This document shows, in pieces, positions 54,820-64,000 of a stretch of DNA of 64,000 nt (the first letter of the stretch is position 1; every line of letters begins with the position of its first letter). The stretch covers positions 558,001 to 622,000 of the forward strand of contig NZ_CP013612.1 in NCBI RefSeq assembly GCF_001482385.1, in the 5' to 3' direction. The notes below the pieces were generated by a model. The model was given only the letters and a program-made list of their open reading frames with translations, was not told the DNA's origin and did not search any database. The stretch comes from Pseudoalteromonas rubra (GTDB taxonomy: Bacteria > Pseudomonadota > Gammaproteobacteria > Enterobacterales > Alteromonadaceae). The position numbers and the translations under genes are program-made.

Positions 54820-56037
54820 TTGAAAGTGTTTGTGGCAAGGCAGGCCATCTTTAACAGGAAGAAACAGGTGGTCGCATATGAATTGCTGTTTCGAGATGGT
54901 AAACAAAATTGCTTCCCTAATATTGCTGACGATGCCGCTACAGCGCGCCTTATAATGGATAACCAGCTCAATCTGGGCACTCGATATCTGACTTCCGGCA
55001 AAAAGGCTCTGATCAACATTGGAGAAGAGTCACTCAGTCAGGAACTTGCACATTTTCTGCCCAGTAGTGATGTGATCCTTGAGCTGTTGGAGACGATCCC
55101 CCCGACAAAAGACAATTACGAGCGTGTCAGGTCGTTGTTTCACAATAACTATCGACTGGCATTGGATGATTTTAATTACTCCAAAGACTGGGAGCCCTTT
55201 CTCAAACTGGTCCGGCTTATTAAGTTCGATCTTGTTGAAAGCCCGCTGGATACAATTGGCCCACTTATTGAGCAACTAAAAACACGTAAAAATCTGAAGT
55301 TATTGGCCGAGAAGGTAGAAACCGAAGAAGAATTCGTTGAAGCGAAAAAGATGGGGTTTACCTTTTTTCAGGGATATTTTTTCGCAAAGCCCACGATGAT
55401 TTCTCAACAAGATATCGAAATCAACTACGCCATAGTCATGTTAATCTACGCAGAAGTGTTGAAGCCGAATATGAACCTTGGGCGGATTTCGGAGCTGTTT
55501 GCTCAAGATACGGCACTGGCCTACAAGCTACTGCGGTTGATCAATTCAGGGGTTTTTCCTATTAAAAATCGTATTGAATCCCTCAAGCAGGCGTTGGTTT
55601 ATCTGGGCAACGAACGCGTGCTTAAGTTTGTGAATCTGATCATGACAGCTCATGTGGCGACCAATAAACCAACCGAGTTGACTCGTCTTAGTATCGTACG
55701 CTCACGTTTTTGTGAACTCATCGCACAACAAATCGTACCGGGCATTGCTGGTATGAGCTTTCTGGCTGGGTTGTTTTCTTTACTGGACGCAATTTTGGAT
55801 AAACCGATGGAGCTGTTAGTTGGACGATTGCCCTTTCCGGAGATGATCCATGATGCGCTGCTGGGTAAATCAAACACCTTGTATTATATATTAAATGTAG
55901 TCAGGGCTTACGAAAGTGGCAGCTGGTGGGCATTACAAGAGGCCTGTGCGATGCTAAATATGGAAGATGACAGTTTGCCAGATTTTCATGCATCCGCAGT
56001 TACCTGGGCCGACATGTATCGCGACCACGTTTATTGA
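54820..56037 (+). CDS. EAL-HDOD signalling protein (YuxH type), TTG start
   Basis: 405 residues. A divergent EAL domain (~1-195): YELLFRDG replaces EAL, ALDDFNY replaces DDFGTG, but IKFD, AEKVET and FQGYFFAKP remain, so phosphodiesterase activity is doubtful. It is followed by an HDOD domain (~200-400; LAYKLLRLINSGVFPIKN, HVATNKPTELTRLSIVRSRF). Such proteins usually bind partners in c-di-GMP or stress networks. The start is TTG 54820 with GGGAG seven bases upstream. The next gene begins at its stop. Confidence 0.88.
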   Translation: MKVFVARQAIFNRKKQVVAYELLFRDGKQNCFPNIADDAATARLIMDNQLNLGTRYLTSGKKALINIGEESLSQELAHFLPSSDVILELLETIPPTKDNYERVRSLFHNNYRLALDDFNYSKDWEPFLKLVRLIKFDLVESPLDTIGPLIEQLKTRKNLKLLAEKVETEEEFVEAKKMGFTFFQGYFFAKPTMISQQDIEINYAIVMLIYAEVLKPNMNLGRISELFAQDTALAYKLLRLINSGVFPIKNRIESLKQALVYLGNERVLKFVNLIMTAHVATNKPTELTRLSIVRSRFCELIAQQIVPGIAGMSFLAGLFSLLDAILDKPMELLVGRLPFPEMIHDALLGKSNTLYYILNVVRAYESGSWWALQEACAMLNMEDDSLPDFHASAVTWADMYRDHVY

Positions 56038-56038
56038 T

Positions 56039-57136
56039 GTGAGAAATCAGTACCTTGATAGTCTGAGAGGGTTTGCATTGTTAGGCCTGAGCCTGACAAA
56101 CTTGTTCTTCATGGCAAACTTTGCATATGGCTATGTGTCCCCAGTTACACGTGACGGGGTGGAGTCGGCTTTGTCGCTTTTAACCATTGTGTTTGCCGAT
56201 GGACGCTTTCGCACCCTGTTTTGCCTAGTGTTTGGTGCTGCATTAGTGATTCAGTATAAAGCGCATAATAAGGGAGTGGATAATCTCTTTGTTATCAAAT
56301 CTCGTTTGTGTGTTCTGGGCGTATTTGGAGTGCTACACGGTTACTTACTCTGGCCCGGAGACATTCTGCTGAATTATGCGTTGTCCGGCTTGCTGGCACT
56401 ATTGTGGCTGGATGCGAAGCATAGATTGCTAAGCGTGGCGCTACTGACAGTCCTTCCGGTTATTTTGCTTGTGATACTCAGTATTCTTGTTAGCGAGCCT
56501 GGTTTTGACAGATCAAGTGCAGAGTATGCAACCTTACTGAGCTCATTGCCGGTAAGCTATGCCGAGTTGCTGAGCGAGAACATCAGCCATTTCAACATGA
56601 TGATCATTCTTATCCCGCTAGCTACTTTATGGAATACGCTGGGTCTGATGCTACTAGGGATGGAACTATATGAACGAGGCTGGTTTTCAGGGAAGGCATT
56701 TGTATCAGGTAAGATGATGTGGGCTTGGTGGTGGGGAAGTGTGCTCGCATCCTTGTTAATTTGGTCCAATAATGAAACCATCCTGGGGCAGATGTTGGAA
56801 ACATTGAATTGGTTGGCTGCAATACCTATGGCCCTATGTTATCTGATTTTGATGCAAGCCATCCACCAGCTTTGGCCTAAGCTTGGCCAGGTATTAGCGA
56901 TAGTCGGGCGTTATTCCCTGTCTTTGTACTTGTTGCAATCAATGGTTGGGATTTTGGTGTTTCATTTTCTTTTTCCTGCAACAAGGGTGTCCTTTACTCG
57001 TGTCGAGTATTTCGGGTTTTTCCTGGCACTAACCCTGCTCCAGGTGATTTTAGCTATACTGCTTGATAGGGCGAAGAAAACTGGCCCTGCTGAGTATTTA
57101 TTGAAGCGTTGCGTGCAGCGCCTTAGTCATATGTAA
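56039..57136 (+). CDS. DUF418 (YeiB-like) membrane protein
   Basis: About 365 residues with some nine membrane helices. RNQYLDSLRGFALLGLSLTN is the family N-terminal motif (LDxLRGFALLGI), and the C-terminal DUF418 core (GMELYERGWFSG, VGRYSLSLYLLQSMVG) is intact. The start is uncertain: GTG 56039 follows the EAL-HDOD stop by one base, while ATG 55967 would overlap that gene by 71 bases. Function is unknown. The next gene starts 20 bases later. Confidence 0.78.
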   Translation: MRNQYLDSLRGFALLGLSLTNLFFMANFAYGYVSPVTRDGVESALSLLTIVFADGRFRTLFCLVFGAALVIQYKAHNKGVDNLFVIKSRLCVLGVFGVLHGYLLWPGDILLNYALSGLLALLWLDAKHRLLSVALLTVLPVILLVILSILVSEPGFDRSSAEYATLLSSLPVSYAELLSENISHFNMMIILIPLATLWNTLGLMLLGMELYERGWFSGKAFVSGKMMWAWWWGSVLASLLIWSNNETILGQMLETLNWLAAIPMALCYLILMQAIHQLWPKLGQVLAIVGRYSLSLYLLQSMVGILVFHFLFPATRVSFTRVEYFGFFLALTLLQVILAILLDRAKKTGPAEYLLKRCVQRLSHM

Positions 57137-57156
57137 CATAAAAAAGGCTGTTTATT

Positions 57157-58263
57157 GTGAAGTTGTTACAGTGTGTTTTATTGAGCTGGGGGTTGCTTTT
57201 CACCCCTTTAAGTTGGGCAAAAGCCGATTTTTCAGTGCTTTTAGTGAATCCGTCGATTTCTGGTGAACCGTTTTGGCATAAAGTTGAATCTATCGCTCAG
57301 GCCGCCAGTAAGCAGCTTAATGTAAAATTGGACGTGATTTATGGTGATGGCAGTCGCTATATTCAGCTGGAAGAACTACAGAAATACTTAGAGTATCGAG
57401 CAACACCTGATTTCGTTGTATTGATGCTGTACCCCGGCAATGCTGAACAACATCTGGACCTGCTAGAAAAGTACGGAATACAGTACTTAACCTTAGAGCA
57501 AACCATTAATGGGCCTGAGCAGGTTGAGATTGGCAAACCCGGGCAGAAATATAAAAACTGGTTGGGTGAGATTTACTTTGACAATTTTCGTGCAGGCGCT
57601 GATCTGGCGCAGGCTTTGACGGATTCATTACGCGAGAAGAGACCTAAAATTAAACCTCAGGCGCTAGCGATCAACGGTCATTATGGCAGCGAGTCGGATG
57701 CTCGTAATCAAGGCGCACAATCTTTTTTTGGCAGCCAGGGCGTTGCCCTGCAACAATCTATTTATGCAAGCTGGTCAAAAACCCAGGCGATGGAAAAAAC
57801 GCAGCGTTTGCTAAAGCGTTACCCCAATACAAATATAATTTGGAGTGCATCAGATTTGATGGCAATGGGTGCACTAAGTGCGGTGAAGCAACGTGGTGAG
57901 ATAGGCCAGGCGTTTGTTGCCATTGGTGGATTTGACTGGCTTAATGACACGCTCAGGTTGATTGAAAAGGGTGAATTGCAGGCCTCCGTCGGTGGTCACT
58001 TCATCATGGGTGGGCTGGCTATATTATCTCTGTATGATAAGTTCCATGGTCATTCCTATTGGCAAACCAACCAATCGATTACTTATCCACTTGTGGTCAT
58101 TAATCAACATAATGTGCACCGCTATATATGGCTGGCCGAAAAAATTGACTGGACAGGCGTGGACTTTAGCGGGTTTAGTTTGCTTAACAATAAACAATCG
58201 AACTACTTGGTGTCTCCGACCTTTTTAGCCAAGGATAACGCTCCAGGTGTCATTAGCGATTGA
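57157..58263 (+). CDS. Periplasmic sugar-type binding protein without a transporter (second copy)
   Basis: 368 residues, GTG start with AAGG upstream, signal peptide ending near SWA-KA. Type 1 periplasmic-binding fold; the paralogue of the gene at 19418 (shared VNPS..FW, SASDLMAMGALSAV, IGGFDWLNDT, VGGHFIMGG). No ABC permease or ATPase adjoins it. Instead it sits last in a probable unit with EAL-HDOD and DUF418 genes, suggesting a sensor input rather than import (inference). Confidence 0.82.
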   Translation: MKLLQCVLLSWGLLFTPLSWAKADFSVLLVNPSISGEPFWHKVESIAQAASKQLNVKLDVIYGDGSRYIQLEELQKYLEYRATPDFVVLMLYPGNAEQHLDLLEKYGIQYLTLEQTINGPEQVEIGKPGQKYKNWLGEIYFDNFRAGADLAQALTDSLREKRPKIKPQALAINGHYGSESDARNQGAQSFFGSQGVALQQSIYASWSKTQAMEKTQRLLKRYPNTNIIWSASDLMAMGALSAVKQRGEIGQAFVAIGGFDWLNDTLRLIEKGELQASVGGHFIMGGLAILSLYDKFHGHSYWQTNQSITYPLVVINQHNVHRYIWLAEKIDWTGVDFSGFSLLNNKQSNYLVSPTFLAKDNAPGVISD

Positions 58264-58447
58264 GCAAGCCATAACGTTGGCTGAGTTAAAGCCACACCTG
58301 TTGATGAAATATTTCTACTGGCGATGAAATTTTGTTACCATGCGCCCCCCGTAACTGCCCGTTGGTCAAGCACCCCGGACTCTGAGCCTGTTTGCCGGAT
58401 ATCGGACAGTATTGACTCATTGCACACGAAAAGAAAAGTGTCCCTTT

Positions 58448-59392
58448 ATGAATGAACCTAAGCGACTAAATAAATATATCAGCGAAACCGGGTTTTGCAG
58501 CCGCAGAGAAGCGGACACCCTGATCAGTGACGGCCGTGTCAGTGTTAACGGTCAGGTTGCCGAAATGGGTTTGAAAGTCAGTGATGCAGACACTGTTTTG
58601 GTGGATAATAAACCGCTCAAAGCTAAGCCTAAGCGGGTATATATCGCTTACAATAAACCCGTTGGTGTGACCTGCACAACAGAGCGAAAAATAAAAAGTA
58701 ATATTGTCAGTGCCATTCAGTATCCGGAACGTATTTTTCCTATTGGCCGTTTAGATCGGCCTTCAGAAGGACTGATCTTTTTGACCAATGAGGGCGATAT
58801 CGTCAACAAGATATTGCGTGCTGGCAACAATCATGAAAAAGAATATGTGGTAACCGTCAATAAGCCTGTCACCGATGCGTTTATAAATGGTATGCGCTCG
58901 GGCGTGCCAATTCTTGGCACCGTGACTAAAAAGTGTTTTGTCAAAAAGACCGGGGCCAGGCAGTTTACCATTGTTTTAACGCAGGGGCTGAATCGTCAGA
59001 TACGACGTATGTGTGAGTACTTTGATTATGAAGTACAAACACTGAAGCGTGTGCGGATCATGAATGTGAACCTCAACGGTTTAAGGCCTGGGCAGTGGCG
59101 CCACCTGAGCGAGTCTGAAATGGCAGAGATTAATGCTTCAATTGAAGGTTCATCGAAAACCGAAGAGGCGTCTGTGGATACGTTTAAACGTGCACAGCGT
59201 CACACTGCGAAACCGCGTCAAGATAGTGAATCAGTGGCCAGAGGGCCGAGCAGAAAGTCTCCGTCTGAGCAAAAGCGTAAGCGCCCAGGCAATTCACACG
59301 GTGATAATACTGCAAATCGTGATAGACCGAAAAGTCGCTCTGGCGCTAAGCCAAAAGGCAGGGTGAAAGGGACTTTGTCTCTCAAAAAATAA
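58448..59392 (+). CDS. rluF: 23S rRNA pseudouridine synthase RluF
   Basis: 314 residues from ATG 58448. S4 RNA-binding domain (RLNKYISETGFCSRREAD), then the RsuA-type catalytic domain with IGRLDRPSEGLIFLTN (catalytic Asp; E. coli RluF reads GRLDKDSQGLIFLTN) and QGLNRQIRRMCEYF. The final ~80 residues are a basic, low-complexity tail (KRKRPGNSHG, KSRSGAKPKG). RluF makes pseudouridine 2604 in 23S rRNA. Ends just before a bidirectional terminator. Confidence 0.9.
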   Translation: MNEPKRLNKYISETGFCSRREADTLISDGRVSVNGQVAEMGLKVSDADTVLVDNKPLKAKPKRVYIAYNKPVGVTCTTERKIKSNIVSAIQYPERIFPIGRLDRPSEGLIFLTNEGDIVNKILRAGNNHEKEYVVTVNKPVTDAFINGMRSGVPILGTVTKKCFVKKTGARQFTIVLTQGLNRQIRRMCEYFDYEVQTLKRVRIMNVNLNGLRPGQWRHLSESEMAEINASIEGSSKTEEASVDTFKRAQRHTAKPRQDSESVARGPSRKSPSEQKRKRPGNSHGDNTANRDRPKSRSGAKPKGRVKGTLSLKK

Positions 59393-59398
59393 CTTAGA

Positions 59399-59425
59399 AA
59401 AAGGGCCGCACATTGCGGCCCTTTT
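59399..59425. terminator. Bidirectional terminator between rluF and the RND pump gene
   Basis: AAAAGGGCCGC (59399-59409) pairs with GCGGCCCTTTT (59415-59425) around ACATT. It lies between convergent stop codons. Confidence 0.92.
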
Positions 59426-59426
59426 G

Positions 59427-62400
59427 CTATTTTGGTGCGGTTACTTTGAAGAACAAACAGTAAATTACGGGAAGCACTATCAAAGTGAGCACGGTGGCAA
59501 AACCCAGACCAAACATAATGGTCACCGCCATGGATTTGAAAAATACATCGAACAGGAGCGGTATCATACCTAAAATGGTTGTCACGGCCGCCATAGATAC
59601 GGGCCGTACACGACTTACCCCGGAATCAAACACCGCCTGATAGGGGCCTTTTCCGCTATCCAGTTCCAGATTGATTTGGTCCATCAATACAATGCCATTT
59701 TTAATTAACATGCCAGACAGACTAAGCAGCCCCAGCAGTGCCATAAAGCTGAATGGTGCCTGAAATATGACCAGCCCTGCGGTTACCCCTATGATAGCCA
59801 GTGGCACAGTGCTCCAGATGATCAATGGCTTACGCACTGAATTAAACAGCAGCACCGTAATGATAAACATGGATAAGTATCCGAGCGGGAGTGAGCCAAA
59901 AATGGCTTTTTGCGCTTTGCTGGATGACTCAAACTCACCGCCCCACTGCATCTCATAGCCTTGCGGCAACTCGATCGCTTCAATGTCAGCACGGATACGG
60001 GCAAACAGTTTAGCCGGTGTTTCATTGCCGATCACATCATGATCTGCCATGACGGTAATTGTGCGCTTGCGATCCCGACGCATTATCAGGCTGTCTTCCC
60101 AAATGACTTCGACGTCATCGAGGATCTGACCCAGTGGAACATACACATTGAGCACTGGGCTGAAAATTTGCAGGTCAACCAGGTTTTCAACGTTGCGACG
60201 TTCAACCTCGGGTGCTCTGGCCACAATCGGCAGCATTTTGGTGCCATCCCGATATAAACCCACTGTGTTGCCCGACACACTTGTCAGCAATAGCTGGTCA
60301 AGATCAGATTTACTGATCCCCAGTCTCCTTGCTTTTTGCTCATTAAAGGCCGGCTCAAGTACTTTAGAACGCTGGCGCCAGTTATCGCGAATATTAAATG
60401 CACCAGCGTCTTGTGCCAGATGGTTTTTAGCTTGATCAGCCAGCCTACGCAGTACTACAGGATCAGGACCAGAGAAACGCGCTTCGATTTTAGCATCTGT
60501 CGACGGGCCAATTTCCATGCGCTTGATTTTAAGCTTACCATCTAGTTCATTATGGTCAGCAAACTCGCGTACTTTCGCTATCATGGTCGCAACAGCTGCT
60601 CTATCGCTAACCCGAATGATCAGCTGACCATAGGATGCATATTGCTTTTCCGGGCTGTATGTCAGCATAAATCGGGGGGCACCCTGACCTATGGTGGTGG
60701 TGATCTCTTCAACCAGCTCGTCGGCATGCAAAAATGCTTCCAGCTTTTCGAGGTTATCTGCTGTACTTCGAATGTCAGCACCCTGATAGTGCCAATAATC
60801 GACATAAAACATGGGCGTATTGGAAGCGGGAAAGAATGATTGCTTAACTGACTTAAAGCCAACCATCGCGCAGCCTAGGAGCGCTAGCATCGCGATGACG
60901 GTAGTCCAGCGGAATCTCAGGCACACGCTAAGCAGCGCCTTGTAGGCGGTAAAAATTATGCCCTGATAGGGGTCATCAGTCTCTTTACCCTGCTGAATTT
61001 CTTGTTTGAACAACATGTTGGCAAAGAAAGGTGTCAGGGTAATGGCGGTAACCCAGCTAAGTAGCAATGAGATCAGCAGTACCCAGAACAGCGAGCCGGC
61101 AAATTCTCCACTGGCATCTGAGCTCAGCCCAATTGGGGCGAAGGCGGTAATGCCAATCACAGTTGCACCTAACAAAGGCCACTTGGTTTGTTCTACAATC
61201 TTGACCGCTGCTTTTACCTTGCTTTGTCCACGCTTGAGGTTGATTAGGATCCCTTCAGTGACCACAATAGCGTTATCGACCAGCATACCCAGCGTGATGA
61301 TCAAAGCGCCAAGGGATATACGTTGTAAATCAATTGCGAACATCTTCATGAAAATGAAGGTGCCGAGCACTGTCAGTAGTAAGATACCGCCAATAAGAAT
61401 GCCACTTTTAACACCCATAAAGATCAACAGCACGACAATGACGATGGCAACGGCTTCGAGCAAGCTGACAATAAACCCGTCTACGGATTTTTCGACTTCC
61501 TTAGGTTGGTTGTAAACGGTGTGGATCGACATGCCATGGGGGCGCTGATATTCCAGTGAGGTCAGGTGCTTCTCTATGGCCTTACCGACTTCTACCACGT
61601 TAACACCCGAGCTGAAGGAAATACCCAGGAGCAAAGATTGATCGCGATTATAACGGGTAATATGAGTTGGTATCTCAGCATATTCACGTTTTACGGTGGC
61701 TACATCGCCTAAATAGATGAGCTCTTTGGCACCGGGTTTAGAAATCAGCAAGTCCTCAAGTTCAGAAACCTGACTAAACTCACCGGTAGGGTGAATTCGG
61801 ATAGACTCGTCGCCAACGCGTATTTTTCCAGCGTTTGATACGCTGTTTTGGGTCTGCAGCAGTGAAAAAATGCGGTTGTGAGATATCCCTAACTGCGACA
61901 GTTTTTGACTCGATATTTCAACAATGACCTGCGCTTGTTGTTCTCCTGCGATGGTCACTTTACTGACACCATCGACCAACACTAGCTCACGTTTAAGATA
62001 GTCAACGTATTCTTTTAGCTCTTCATAGGAATAGCCATCACCCGTCACGGCATACAACACGCCATACACGTCTGCAAAGTCATCCATTACTTTGGGTGTG
62101 AACACGCCAGGGGGTAGATCTGGCTTTAGATCGTTTATCTTACGCCTTAATTCGTCCCAGATCTGTTTCAGGTCTTCCTTTCGGTAGGTGCTTTTCATTT
62201 CCACCGTGATCTGCGATTGTCCCGGTGATGAGACAGACGTAACGTAATCCACATAAGGCAGGCTCTGAATGGCATTCTCTATGGGATAGGTCACCTCTTC
62301 CTCAACCTGTTGCGGTGATGCGCCCGGGTACACTGTGATCACCATGGCTTTTTTGAGCGTAAACTCCGGATCTTCCAGTTGCCCCAGGCCAAAGTACGAA

Positions 62401-62480
62401 ACCGTGCCTGCTAAAAGCAACAGCAGAGCGAACATCGCACTGATCACCTTATTTTCAATAGACCATTTGGCAAGACTCAT
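59427..62480 (-). CDS. RND efflux pump, inner-membrane permease
   Basis: 1017 residues, the usual RND size, with 12 membrane helices and two large periplasmic loops. Helix 4 has LGMLVDNAIVVTEG (an Asp-Asn pair where AcrB-type pumps have Asp-Asp), and helix 10-12 repeats end with VSMAAVTTILGMIPLL. It forms a proton-driven tripartite exporter with the adaptor gene one base upstream; the outer-membrane channel is not in view. Substrate unknown: drugs, dyes or lipids. Confidence 0.93.
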   Translation of the reverse strand: MSLAKWSIENKVISAMFALLLLLAGTVSYFGLGQLEDPEFTLKKAMVITVYPGASPQQVEEEVTYPIENAIQSLPYVDYVTSVSSPGQSQITVEMKSTYRKEDLKQIWDELRRKINDLKPDLPPGVFTPKVMDDFADVYGVLYAVTGDGYSYEELKEYVDYLKRELVLVDGVSKVTIAGEQQAQVIVEISSQKLSQLGISHNRIFSLLQTQNSVSNAGKIRVGDESIRIHPTGEFSQVSELEDLLISKPGAKELIYLGDVATVKREYAEIPTHITRYNRDQSLLLGISFSSGVNVVEVGKAIEKHLTSLEYQRPHGMSIHTVYNQPKEVEKSVDGFIVSLLEAVAIVIVVLLIFMGVKSGILIGGILLLTVLGTFIFMKMFAIDLQRISLGALIITLGMLVDNAIVVTEGILINLKRGQSKVKAAVKIVEQTKWPLLGATVIGITAFAPIGLSSDASGEFAGSLFWVLLISLLLSWVTAITLTPFFANMLFKQEIQQGKETDDPYQGIIFTAYKALLSVCLRFRWTTVIAMLALLGCAMVGFKSVKQSFFPASNTPMFYVDYWHYQGADIRSTADNLEKLEAFLHADELVEEITTTIGQGAPRFMLTYSPEKQYASYGQLIIRVSDRAAVATMIAKVREFADHNELDGKLKIKRMEIGPSTDAKIEARFSGPDPVVLRRLADQAKNHLAQDAGAFNIRDNWRQRSKVLEPAFNEQKARRLGISKSDLDQLLLTSVSGNTVGLYRDGTKMLPIVARAPEVERRNVENLVDLQIFSPVLNVYVPLGQILDDVEVIWEDSLIMRRDRKRTITVMADHDVIGNETPAKLFARIRADIEAIELPQGYEMQWGGEFESSSKAQKAIFGSLPLGYLSMFIITVLLFNSVRKPLIIWSTVPLAIIGVTAGLVIFQAPFSFMALLGLLSLSGMLIKNGIVLMDQINLELDSGKGPYQAVFDSGVSRVRPVSMAAVTTILGMIPLLFDVFFKSMAVTIMFGLGFATVLTLIVLPVIYCLFFKVTAPK

Positions 62481-62481
62481 T

Positions 62482-63564
62482 TTACAGGCCTCGCTCTTTG
62501 GTCCATGGGCGTACTTTCAGGCCTTCACTAAGGTGATGAACACCGGCTGAGACAACGACATCGCCGGGCTTTAATCCACTTTTTATTTCGAAACCTTGCT
62601 GGCGTAACTGACCGGGCTGGATAGCACGTTTAGACACCTGCTGGGTCTTGGGGTCGTAAATCCAGACGTAGTGGTTGCCTTTAGCTGCTTGCGTTTGATC
62701 GGAAAATACAGCTTCGTTTGGTACTATGATTTCCGAAGTGCTGTGGTTGGTGATCTTGCTGGGATCGACATAAACGTGACCTGTCATCCCGGCGAGCAAA
62801 TTAAAGTCTTCAGGAATAGGCAGCGAAAAGACAACCTTATAGGTAAGCGTCGCAGGGTCGGCTTGGGTATCCCACTCTTTTATATTCAGCAGATAAGATT
62901 TGTCCGGGTAACCATCAAAAATGACGGTTGGATGATATTCGAGATCTTTATTAACCCGGGCAACTAATTTTTCGGGCACCTGAATGACTACGTCCATACG
63001 GTCACGTGTCTCAAGGCGTAAAATATTCTGCTTTGCGACTATATTTTCAAAGTTCTTAACGAAAACTTTGGCAATTGTACCGCCGAATGGGGCCCTGAGT
63101 TCGCTGTTTTCCAGATTGGTTTGGGCTATTTTGAATGCTGACTCAGCAACTTGTTCGTTTGCCAGTGCCTGGTCATATTCGGCTTTGCTGGCAATAGACT
63201 TTTTAAATAAAGACTCAATGCGGTTAAGCTGAGCAACTGCGAGCTCAAATTGGGCTTTGCGTTGCTGATATTGAAGTTCAAAGTCTTCCGGGTCGAGTTT
63301 CGCCAGGAGTTGCCCCTTTTGCACTTCCTGGCCGGCCAACACAGGAAACTCAATCAGCTCGCCATTGACCCGAAAAGCAAGGTATGACCCCTGGTTAGCA
63401 ACAACTTCGGCTGGAAAACTACGCAATTGGCTGGTTTGTGGGTCAGACACTGTATGTAGTTTAACTGGACGAACGACTTGACTTGTAGTGGTTTGCTGTG
63501 TGGCATCCTGACATGCGGATAATAACAACAAGGTTGGCAAAAAGAGTGCGAGTTTATTCACCAA
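62482..63564 (-). CDS. RND efflux periplasmic adaptor (MFP), lipoprotein
   Basis: 360 residues. Lipobox LLSACQ (Cys18), lipoyl halves around a helical hairpin (KGQLLAKLDPEDFELQYQQRK ... SELRAPFGGTIAKVFV), and the beta-barrel and membrane-proximal end (GFEIKSGLKPGDVVVSAGVH). It bridges the inner-membrane pump and an outer-membrane channel. Stop and pump start are one base apart. Probably controlled by the divergent LysR gene at 63658 (inference). Confidence 0.93.
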   Translation of the reverse strand: MVNKLALFLPTLLLLSACQDATQQTTTSQVVRPVKLHTVSDPQTSQLRSFPAEVVANQGSYLAFRVNGELIEFPVLAGQEVQKGQLLAKLDPEDFELQYQQRKAQFELAVAQLNRIESLFKKSIASKAEYDQALANEQVAESAFKIAQTNLENSELRAPFGGTIAKVFVKNFENIVAKQNILRLETRDRMDVVIQVPEKLVARVNKDLEYHPTVIFDGYPDKSYLLNIKEWDTQADPATLTYKVVFSLPIPEDFNLLAGMTGHVYVDPSKITNHSTSEIIVPNEAVFSDQTQAAKGNHYVWIYDPKTQQVSKRAIQPGQLRQQGFEIKSGLKPGDVVVSAGVHHLSEGLKVRPWTKERGL

Positions 63565-63657
63565 AATTACTCCCTCATACTAAAACTTAGTGCAGGATAA
63601 TGAATTTGGTCATAAAATAAAAATTATTAAAACTTTGGTATAAAATAAATTTTATTT

Positions 63658-64000
63658 ATGAAGTTGGCTGATATTCAAGTACTCGATGCCGTCGCAAATG
63701 CACAAAGCCTGAGCGAGGCGGCAAAACATTTATATAAATCACAGCCCGCAGTCACGCAAGCGTTAAAGCGCCTGTCTGACGAACTGGGCTTTGCGTTGGT
63801 AACCCGTGAAGATTATCGGATCCGGCTTACCGAGCAGGGGAAGCGCTTCCACCAGCACGCTCAAAAGCTGCTGGAGCATCATAATCATTTAAAGAGCTTG
63901 GCGAATGAGTTCTCTCAGGGCAATGAAGCGAAATTTCGCATTTGCTATGAACCAATGTGTCATCACGAAACGTATAACGCCCGGATTAGTAGCACTTTTA
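63658..64000 (+). CDS. LysR-family transcriptional regulator, N-terminal part
   Basis: The first 114 residues; the gene is cut by the right edge. LADIQVLDAVANAQSLSEAA and LYKSQPAVTQALKRLSDELG are the LysR winged helix-turn-helix, followed by the linker helix (LTEQGKRFHQHAQKLLEHH) and the start of the effector domain (FRICYEP). It is divergent from the RND operon across a 93-base AT-rich gap, the classic arrangement for its regulator. Confidence 0.88.
   Translation, partial: MKLADIQVLDAVANAQSLSEAAKHLYKSQPAVTQALKRLSDELGFALVTREDYRIRLTEQGKRFHQHAQKLLEHHNHLKSLANEFSQGNEAKFRICYEPMCHHETYNARISSTF

Noticed and set aside
55967..56038. ATG 55967 as start of the DUF418 gene
   Set aside because: Would overlap the EAL-HDOD gene by 71 bases and add residues unlike the family; GTG 56039 is preferred, though not proven.

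Overview
The window looks like chromosome of a marine gammaproteobacterium of the Alteromonadales, most probably Pseudoalteromonas. That is inferred from gene content and protein style: glycogen operon, fadE with a FadR-like site, an AstA/DUF1338 cluster, a subtilase with PKD and chitin-binding modules, a GlyGly-CTERM protein, and several c-di-GMP and TonB proteins. No 16S or tRNA gene is present to confirm it. Base composition looks even, coding density is high, and I see no phage, transposase, CRISPR array, rRNA or tRNA.

Layout. 1-4150: start of a UshA-type nucleotidase (cut by the left edge), a small DUF3820-like ORF, a lipoprotein pitrilysin protease and a GNAT acetyltransferase. 4130-7588: pqiABC lipid-transport/envelope operon (minus). 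7648-12016: acyl-CoA thioesterase divergent from dnaK-dnaJ, which has a sigma-32 promoter and a strong terminator. 12020-17545: small Cys-rich exported protein, ybaK, fadE with a FadR-like operator, and a coupled kinase/DMT-transporter pair. 17587-26573: extracellular and envelope functions (subtilase, orphan periplasmic binding protein, cytochrome b562-like protein, TonB receptor, VPS10/BNR protein with a GlyGly-CTERM tail). 26743-32981: small unknowns, a plant-type DapA, an RhlE-like helicase, a GST and an AbgT transporter. 33126-36184: RNase Z, then a coupled DUF2252/PPK2 pair. 36484-40297: DUF1338, astA and argD/astC with a divergent Lrp/AsnC regulator. 40313-42226: GGDEF-EAL protein.

42491-54662 is the most coherent block: a seven-gene glycogen operon. 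A stand-alone glycogen-binding-like module is followed by malQ, glgB, glgX, glgP, glgC and glgA, mostly overlapping or nearly touching. It covers synthesis (GlgC, GlgA, GlgB), breakdown (GlgP, GlgX) and malto-oligosaccharide recycling (MalQ). It is preceded by a gene-free leader of about 200 bases with five consecutive short inverted repeats and a terminator-like hairpin against the first ribosome binding site. This is my best candidate for an undescribed regulatory element, although each arm is short.

54820-58263: EAL-HDOD protein, DUF418 membrane protein and a second orphan binding protein paralogous to the one at 19418. 58448-64000: rluF, then an RND efflux operon (adaptor plus pump) divergent from a LysR regulator cut by the right edge.

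Other items worth following are the kinase-fold DUF2252 protein translationally coupled to polyphosphate kinase 2, the kinase/DMT pair that resembles LicA-LicB in layout, the two orphan binding proteins, and the plant-type DapA.
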